DNA of 64,000 nt from Acidobacteriaceae bacterium (GTDB lineage Bacteria; Acidobacteriota; Terriglobia; Terriglobales; Acidobacteriaceae): contig JANYBT010000035.1 in assembly GCA_025360645.1 (NCBI GenBank), positions 1 through 64,000 on the forward strand. The letters are read 5' to 3'. The notes beneath the pieces were generated by a model. That model was not told the origin of the DNA and did no database searches. It was given only the letters and a program-made list of their open reading frames with translations. The position numbers and the translations under genes are program-made. The first letter of the stretch is position 1. The number at the start of each line of letters is the position of its first letter. Below, in pieces: positions 61,931 to 64,000 of the stretch.

Positions 61931-63475
61931 TCACCCTGACACCGTCTCTTTTTTGGCTAGGAGCCGCGGCCAGATGGCGCCTCCCAGAGTCTGGGCTTCG
62001 CTCGAGCTCAGCCCGAACTTCCAGAATGTCAATCCATAGCTGACCAGCGACAGTGTGCCGATAGCGAACAAAACCCGGTAGTCCGGCTGGCTGAACCGCT
62101 GGGTGACCAGGAAGGGAATGACCAACCCACCCAGAGCCACCAACAGGGTGCTCCCCATTCTCCGCATGTAATCCCAGTACTCAATCTGGGCCACCCGGCA
62201 GACGTAGATGGGCTGGACCACAACCTTGCTGATCAGCATCGGCACCATGGTGCCCAGCGCCACCCCCAACATCCCAAAGTAGCGCACAAAGATCAAGCTG
62301 AGGACGAGGTTCGCGATGCCCTCGATCGAGTTAAACAGCGCCACGAACTTGTGCCTCGAAGTGCCATAGAGTAGGCTGATCGAGGGCCCTTGAATCAAAG
62401 ACACCGTCATGCCCGAAACCAGCACCACCAGGACAGGATAAGCGTCCAGGTATTGCGGTCCCATCCACCGGCCGATAAAGGCCTTGCCCCAGGCGATGAG
62501 CCCAAAGCCCACAAAGCATGCCACTCCGGTCGACACCTTGGTCGCAAAATAGAAAGTCTTCTTCAGCCCTTCAAAGTCGCTGGCGCCTTCCTGCCGGCTG
62601 AACACCGAGGGGAACACTCCCATCAGAGATGACATCAGCAGCATGAAATACTGCAGCAGCGTGCTACCGATGCGGTAGTGCGTGACCGCGGAAAAGCCCA
62701 GGTAGGCAGCGACCACAACCGCGTCCAGGCGGAAGCGAAGAAGATCGGCGAGTTGAGCCACCAGGCTGTACACGCTGTACGAGAACAAAGACCGGGCCGT
62801 GGTTTGGCTCCACTGCCCCCACTCCAACCGGAGAAAAGGCATCTCTCGGTGAGTGAAGTACACGTACAGCGCCACTGCGGGCAGGCCCGACAAGAAGGTG
62901 ACCCAGGCCAGGCCGACTACACTGTAGCCCGCCAGTAAAACCACCACGGTCAGGCCGCTCCGCAAAATCAATGACAGCAAATCGAACGATGCGGTCAAGT
63001 CAAAGCGCAAATGCGATTCCAACACCCCCGTAAAAACTCGGAGCGGGAACGAGATGGCGACGCTGACTCCCAAAACCAGGACAATCCGGAACAGCAATGC
63101 CGCGTCCTCCGGGTCTCGCGTCAGGCGACCTGACAAGGCCGCGATGATGCCGCTGACCAGTACCACAAGGAGCGCCAATCCCGAAAAGATTCGCAGGGCT
63201 GTGTTGAACAATTGATTGGCGGTCGCGGTGTCCGCCGCTCCCGCAGCCCGCGCCAGATACCGGGTGATCGCCGACGATAGGCCTAGGTCCAAAATGCCGT
63301 AATACCCAACGAAGGTTGCCACCAGGGTCCAGATGCCATACATCCTGTCCCCGAGGCTGTGCACCACAAATGGCATCAGCAGGATCGACACTAACGCCGT
63401 TGCCACCGTGGTCGTCAGGCGCATGGTGGAGCCGGTCACGAGTTTTCGCGCAGAGTTGGGCATGAACGAAGCCAC
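61931..63475 (-). CDS. Wzx-like oligosaccharide flippase (MOP superfamily)
   Basis: The 514-residue inner-membrane protein has 12-14 hydrophobic segments. It starts at GTG 63475 or ATG 63463 (MPNSARKLVTGS). The opening 'LVTGSTMRLTTTVATALVSIL' and 'LMPFVVHSLGDRMYGIWTLVATFVGYYGILDLG' are typical of Wzx/RfbX flippases. 'FVGFGLIAWGKAFIGRWMG' and 'LSLIFVRYFGMLGVALGTMV' mark the second half. It would flip the lipid-linked repeat unit to the periplasm for the Wzy-like protein at 40324. It is the first gene of the minus-strand run. A small inverted repeat GGAGT-CGCA-ACTCC lies just upstream (63483-63496). Confidence 0.9.
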   Translation of the reverse strand: MASFMPNSARKLVTGSTMRLTTTVATALVSILLMPFVVHSLGDRMYGIWTLVATFVGYYGILDLGLSSAITRYLARAAGAADTATANQLFNTALRIFSGLALLVVLVSGIIAALSGRLTRDPEDAALLFRIVLVLGVSVAISFPLRVFTGVLESHLRFDLTASFDLLSLILRSGLTVVVLLAGYSVVGLAWVTFLSGLPAVALYVYFTHREMPFLRLEWGQWSQTTARSLFSYSVYSLVAQLADLLRFRLDAVVVAAYLGFSAVTHYRIGSTLLQYFMLLMSSLMGVFPSVFSRQEGASDFEGLKKTFYFATKVSTGVACFVGFGLIAWGKAFIGRWMGPQYLDAYPVLVVLVSGMTVSLIQGPSISLLYGTSRHKFVALFNSIEGIANLVLSLIFVRYFGMLGVALGTMVPMLISKVVVQPIYVCRVAQIEYWDYMRRMGSTLLVALGGLVIPFLVTQRFSQPDYRVLFAIGTLSLVSYGLTFWKFGLSSSEAQTLGGAIWPRLLAKKETVSG

Positions 63476-63610
63476 TACCGAGGGAGTCGCAACTCCTACT
63501 CCACGCTCCCCGTTGTCAGAATATCAGCAATGGGTGGTCCCCCTTGCACCGTGGTGTCTCCCCGCCAGTCCGCTCTCCGGCTCGATTCGCCGCCCACGAA
63601 ATAGAAACAA

Positions 63611-63638
63611 AAATCCCTCCCGTTTCGGGGAGGGATTT
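63611..63638 (-). terminator. Rho-independent terminator of the small exported protein gene
   Basis: An 11-base perfect stem, AAATCCCTCCC (63611-63621) and GGGAGGGATTT (63628-63638), encloses a 6-base loop. Read on the minus strand it is followed by TTTTTGTTTC. It lies 24 bases beyond the stop of the gene at 63662. Confidence 0.88.
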
Positions 63639-63661
63639 CAGTTGCGATGGCGCCGTTTCAG

Positions 63662-64000
63662 CTATTTCTTTTCGTCCATGTCCTTGTCGTGCTCTTCGGC
63701 GAACTTGATCGCTTCATTTAGATGCTCCATCGCTTGGTTGATCGCCTCAATGGCTTTCCCTTTGTGCCCGCCGAACTCTGCGCCGGATTTGTGTTCCAGG
63801 TTCATTTTCACACCCTCCAGCCGTTGGTGAGCATCTTTCAGGTCAGCGATATCAGCGTCGACATTGAGCCCGTGCGTAACCGGCTTCGGAGTTGGTTTGG
63901 TCGGTACTTTGCTCGCCTGAGCGAAAGAAATCGTCGGGATGGCTAGTGCCGCTACCAAAGCGGTCGTTGCAAAAAACTGCTTAGTTTTATGACTCGTCTC
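63662..64000 (-). CDS. Small exported helical protein, 5' end outside the window
   Basis: The frame is open from base 64000 to the stop at 63662, giving at least 112 residues. No start codon upstream of the signal sequence is inside the window; the TTG at 63958 falls within it. The visible N-terminus, 'SHKTKQFFATTALVAALAIP' followed by 'TISFAQA', is the end of a signal peptide. The mature part of about 85 residues is helical and charged: 'ADIADLKDAHQRLEGVKMNL', then 'GGHKGKAIEAINQAMEHLNEAI' and 'KFAEEHDKDMDEKK'. Histidines are frequent. I do not recognise a named family. A strong terminator follows it. Confidence 0.75.
   Translation of the reverse strand, partial: ETSHKTKQFFATTALVAALAIPTISFAQASKVPTKPTPKPVTHGLNVDADIADLKDAHQRLEGVKMNLEHKSGAEFGGHKGKAIEAINQAMEHLNEAIKFAEEHDKDMDEKK

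Overview
The window is GC-rich, densely coded bacterial DNA. I infer a member of the Acidobacteriota (Terriglobia-like). The grounds are a HAF-repeat exported protein, a giant 'choice-of-anchor D' plus bacterial Ig-like (Big2) surface protein, a pepP-accB-accC gene order, a pilMNOPQ cluster with no pilB/T/C beside it, and a long exosortase-type exopolysaccharide (EPS) locus. There is no 16S or other marker to prove the assignment. I saw no tRNA, rRNA, CRISPR array, insertion sequence or prophage.

Left part (1-28 kb), mostly housekeeping and surface genes. Minus-strand exported proteins (1-1903) include a HAF-repeat protein and an upstream ORF disturbed by a nine-base homopolymer. An O-acyltransferase and an unknown conserved protein follow. 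Next come a CCA-adding-type nucleotidyltransferase with a histone-H1-like tail, the type IV pilus alignment/secretin operon pilMNOPQ (6.2-10.6 kb), and a run of M24 peptidase, accB, accC and thiE. Two APC amino-acid permeases end at a clear terminator. The 1972-residue secreted protein (18.75-24.67 kb) comes next, then a VOC protein, a K+ channel with an RCK domain, and the NAD(P)HX repair enzyme.

Right part (28-63.5 kb), one large EPS/exosortase locus. Exosortase and EpsI read leftward. Diverging from them, a degenerate sigma-54-type regulator leads an operon for export protein, outer-membrane barrel, chain-length protein, secretion ATPase, tyrosine autokinase, priming sugar-phosphate transferase, glycosyltransferases, polymerase/ligase, methyltransferase, a deacetylase-like protein, an amidotransferase, a double GT4 protein and a sulfotransferase. 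A second amidotransferase is inverted. A GDP-mannose dehydrogenase and a FemAB-like protein follow on the plus strand. A nine-gene minus-strand run (63.5 to 53.8 kb) holds flippase, two sulfotransferases, GT2, beta-helix protein, FkbH-like HAD protein, acyl carrier protein and a GNAT-like protein.

How they fit together (inference): the locus builds a Wzx/Wzy-type polymer on an undecaprenyl carrier, probably with uronate (GDP-mannose oxidation), amide and sulfate groups. The FkbH-ACP-GNAT module could add a glycerate-derived acyl group, which I consider the most unusual part of the window. No PEP-CTERM substrate for the exosortase is visible here. The window ends in a 5'-truncated small exported helical protein with its own terminator.
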